NCBI GenBank assembly: GCA_020002185.1
Contig: CM034533.1
Location: 72,751,579 to 72,815,578 of the forward strand
Origin: Paraescarpia echinospica
Lineage: Eukaryota > Annelida > Polychaeta > Sabellida > Siboglinidae
Length of the DNA stretch: 64,000 nt
Direction of reading: 5' to 3'
Below the pieces are notes generated by a model. The model did not search any database, had not been told where the DNA came from, and saw only the letters and a program-made list of their open reading frames with translations. The first letter of the stretch is position 1, and each line of letters begins with the position of its first letter. Of the stretch, positions 61,688 to 64,000 are shown piece after piece. The position numbers were made by a program, and so were the translations under genes.

Positions 61688-61870
61688 GGGTGTTGTGGCA
61701 TAGTCACTAGAACATCAGACTTTCAGTCGAGGCTACCCGTGTTTGAAAACCATGTTGCCCTTTGAAACTCAACTGGTCATGTCTCATAACTCTGATTCCA
61801 CACTGTACGTCTCTTGCTGGTGACTGGCAGGTTGTAATTGATGCTGGTGACTGATAGGTTGTAATTGATG
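61688..61870 (+). mobile_element. tRNA-derived SINE remnant
   Basis: tgttgtggcatagtcactag resembles a tRNA 5' half with box A. cccgtgtttgaaaacc about 45 bp later is a weak box B. A body with tcaactggtcatgtctcata follows. A short direct duplication (ggtgactg / gttgtaattgatgct) follows at 61815-61875. Confidence 0.45.
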
Positions 61871-62960
61871 CTGGAATTATGTGTATTTATGTCTGTGTAT
61901 GTTTGTATATGTGAGTATTTATTTTAGGACTTGTACAATTCAGATACATTTGTGTAAGTATGTAATTATACCCAACCATTGTGGGTTTATGTGTATATTA
62001 TGAATGAAAATAAAAACTGCCATTTTGTTCTCTTTCACAGCTATCGTTACATGTATTAGTAATGTAGTATCATCTACTGGGGTAATGTGTTGACCACTTA
62101 TGGTAAACACAAGTGGTATTGTAATTTTACAAAACGCAGAGCGAAACAGATAGCTCAAATTTATTGCCACAGGGTGACTATAACAAAATAATAATGTGTC
62201 ACACGCAACACAAAACATACGCAATGCAAAATGCAGAAGAAACATCCAATACACAAGGCAGTTATATAAATAAGTAAAATGCTGAACGAATTGTTTTAAT
62301 AATTTACATTTTTAAACACTTCACATGTGAAAAAGAAAACTAAACAGAGGTAATTGAATATCACAGTTTTAGCAACATAAACACTTGGCGTTGGTACCAA
62401 TTATTTTGTACACTTGCATAGCGTCTAATCAGTTTTAGACTATTATAATTCTACAACGGAGGTAATTGATTTTATTTTATTTCCAACCACAGCTGCAATA
62501 ACATTGTGTAAAAATATACTAATAAATATAGGTACATTCTAATTATCATTCCAGAGAATATAATTTACAGAAACCAATGCAGATTTACATGGTCTAATAA
62601 ACCGTGTAGACTGCGAACACCCGTGTTAGACCTGGCGTTCACGGAAGTAACGACGGGTTCTGATTCCACCAATGTTAGGGATGGTCTTATTTTCACAAAG
62701 TCAAAAAATATTCTAGATTATTATTAACATAAATTTGCGTTAACACGTTTTACTCGCTAGATGGCGCCACTGTGCCATGCAATCCCCGATATATGATGAC
62801 GCCCTATTCTACATTAAGAAACATGATCACCAGTTCGACGGGCGCTCTCGTGTTAATATATGCGAGTGTATAGTTGTGTAAGAATAATCATGAAATTCGA
62901 CTGTGAAGCAGCGCAGAAATCAGTCGACAGGCTGACAACATCAGTTAACTATCACAGACC
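61871..62960. other. Intergenic, downstream of the right-edge minus-strand gene
   Basis: AT-rich and mostly featureless. A ttttattttattt stretch near 62470 would give AATAAA on the minus strand and could polyadenylate the membrane-protein gene, though it is about 580 bp from the stop. The open frame at 61940-62254 has no recognisable product. Confidence 0.4.
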
Positions 62961-63065
62961 ATGGCCGTCGCTGCACAGCCAGAGGCCTACAATCGGAAAA
63001 ACATAACGAAAAGTTTTGAAAAAACTCAGCCTTTTAACGTCTTTTGGCGGTTGACTAATCTGTGA
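62961..63065 (+). CDS. Possible first exon of a plus-strand gene, or chance ORF
   Basis: ATG at 62961 in an excellent context (accATGG) opens 34 codons (MAVAAQPEAYNRKNITKSFE, then KTQPFNVFWRLTNL) to a TGA at 63063-63065. A GTGAGA donor overlaps the stop, so splicing could remove it. The upstream 120 bp is CpG-containing. It overlaps the 3' end of the minus-strand gene. No family recognised; chance is quite possible. Confidence 0.2.
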   Translation: MAVAAQPEAYNRKNITKSFEKTQPFNVFWRLTNL

Positions 63066-63533
63066 GACCGATGTATTCGAAGATAATAAAGACAGCGGAA
63101 ATGCAGTTGAATGCGATCATTCCGTTGTAGCGTTGAACCTGCATCACCATTGCAACAAAACCAAGGACCATTCCAAGGTAATATTTGCTGGCGCTCGTCC
63201 GCTCTGCCATTAGACAGACGTAGAGAAAGGCCACTGAAAATAGAACGAAGTTTGCTAGTTTTCCCGCCAAGAACAAGACAGCACCTAGGAAAAGTAGAGC
63301 AACGAGTGCGTAGGGTACGCCAGTAAGGAGCAAATAGTTTTTCCGTTCCGCCTCGAAACGATGACGGCATTCGGTAAGTTCCGCCTGAAGTGCTCGGTGT
63401 TCTCCGTCAATCTTCGCCAGCTCTCGTCGGTATTTCTCGAGTGTCTGTGAAGCAGAAGATACGTTTCGTGTCAACAACGTTGCGGAGGCCAATACGTCTC
63501 CAGCATCAGTAATTCTAAATTTGCCCTCTTTCT
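63055..63533 (-). CDS. Last exon of an unrecognised coiled-coil, multi-pass membrane protein
   Basis: An open frame of about 159 codons from an acceptor (tttccgctggcag) at 63534 down to TAG at 63057-63055. It begins KEGKFRITDAGDVLASATLL and is followed by an amphipathic, probably coiled-coil stretch (LEKYRRELAKIDGEHRALQA). Hydrophobic segments follow: YALVALLFLGAVLFLAG, FVLFSVAFLYVCLMA, YYLGMVLGFVAMVM and FNCISAVFIIFEYIG. It ends in LTD. That predicts three to four membrane spans behind a cytosolic coil. The frame is open upstream of any ATG, so it is a 3' exon rather than a whole gene. Two adjacent AGs (cag|ag|aaag) leave its phase uncertain. I do not recognise the family. Confidence 0.65.
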
Positions 63534-63589
63534 CTGCCAGCGGAAAATGTTGGATAATTAAACAGTGGTTTTGTTACGCGGACGCACGC

Positions 63590-63690
63590 ACGCATGCATA
63601 CTCGCACGCATGTACGCACGAATCCAACCACGCACGAATCCAACCACGCACACGCGCGCGCGGGCGCACACACACACACACACACATTCG
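63590..63690. repeat. CA/CG-rich simple repeat
   Basis: cgcacgcatg-like runs, a duplicated aatccaaccacgcacg, then gcgcgcgcgggcg and a (CA)n tract, within the intron upstream of the membrane-protein exon. It is alternating purine-pyrimidine DNA, so potentially Z-forming. Confidence 0.85.
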
Positions 63691-63858
63691 GATTATATAT
63701 CGTCTCTACTATCAGTCTACATACCAACACATTATTACCGTTTAAAATCTACACAACGGGCTAAGATTGTACAATGCAACACTGGTTGGGGCCTAATGTC
63801 ACGCAAATTGCTGTATTATATGCGATAGTGCAACTATGTTGACCGATGCAAGGCCTAC

Positions 63859-63935
63859 CTGTGCGGACTGTCTCGACGCCGTGGCGGCTGCGATACACAC
63901 GGCTCCAACGGGCACGCTGCCCGTGGCTGACAGCG
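63859..63935 (-). CDS. Candidate upstream exon of the membrane-protein gene
   Basis: On the minus strand an acceptor (attgtgtttctag) precedes 77 nt ending in a GTAGGC donor. In phase 0 it reads LSATGSVPVGAVCIAAATAS, then RQSAQ, and would join KEGKF of the 63533 exon if the second AG there is used. Another frame is also open. The sequence is GC- and CpG-rich compared with its surroundings. Support is only splice sites and phase. Confidence 0.35.
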
Positions 63936-64000
63936 CTAGAAACACAATGCCGCGGTCAGCCGTTCTCCCCGTACACTACGTAGGACGTACGTCAATGCGG

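Overview
The window reads as animal nuclear DNA, most likely from an invertebrate deuterostome. My best guess is a cephalochordate (amphioxus). The reasons are two ordinary spliced metazoan genes, a CR1-clade LINE, Kolobok- and pogo-like DNA transposons, and a very heavy load of minisatellites. The organism call is inference; nothing in the window proves it. By my boundaries roughly 40% of the non-N bases lie in fourteen long tandem arrays.

Two genes are arranged head to head. PDCD6IP (ALIX) is on the minus strand, with coding exons 1 to 5 at 15047-14845, 5801-5747, 5470-5401, 2880-2753 and 1083-930; it runs off the left edge after about 203 residues of its Bro1 domain. SNX4 (sorting nexin 4) is on the plus strand, with 13 coding exons from 15269 to 56027 that splice in phase to a complete 431-residue PX-BAR protein. 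The two start codons are 221 bp apart, so a shared divergent promoter is likely. Both products act on endosomal membranes (ESCRT-III recruitment by ALIX, endosome recycling by SNX4). A third gene on the minus strand at the right edge (63055-63533, perhaps also 63859-63935) encodes a coiled-coil, multi-pass membrane protein that I do not recognise.

ALIX introns hold 24-, 48-, 77-, 35- and 80-bp arrays, a palindromic MITE (3735-4552) and a decayed CR1 LINE (about 10380-14445). SNX4 intron 1 holds a small inverted-repeat element, a broken P2X7-C-terminus-like cysteine domain (16690-17060) and a broken Kolobok-type transposase (20300-21060). Later SNX4 introns hold 156-, 71-, 32-, 42- and 46-bp arrays, two long foldback elements with TTAAAGG ends and tRNA-like sequence in their arms, a pogo-like element split by a second CR1 copy, and a SINE. 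Past SNX4 come a 62-bp array carrying a pol III box-A-like motif and a 43-bp array.

The main observation is that four arrays begin exactly at an exon boundary and carry a splice site in every unit: a 3' splice site at ALIX exon 4 (77 bp), and 5' splice sites at SNX4 exon 4 (156 bp), exon 9 (42 bp) and exon 12 (46 bp). Candidate splice sites are thereby multiplied about 10-, 22-, 36- and over 100-fold. Separately, 41463-48181 is repeated almost base for base from 49182 onward, across a run of exactly 1000 N. This repeats SNX4 exons 10-12 and is best read as an unmerged allelic contig overlap, not a real duplication.
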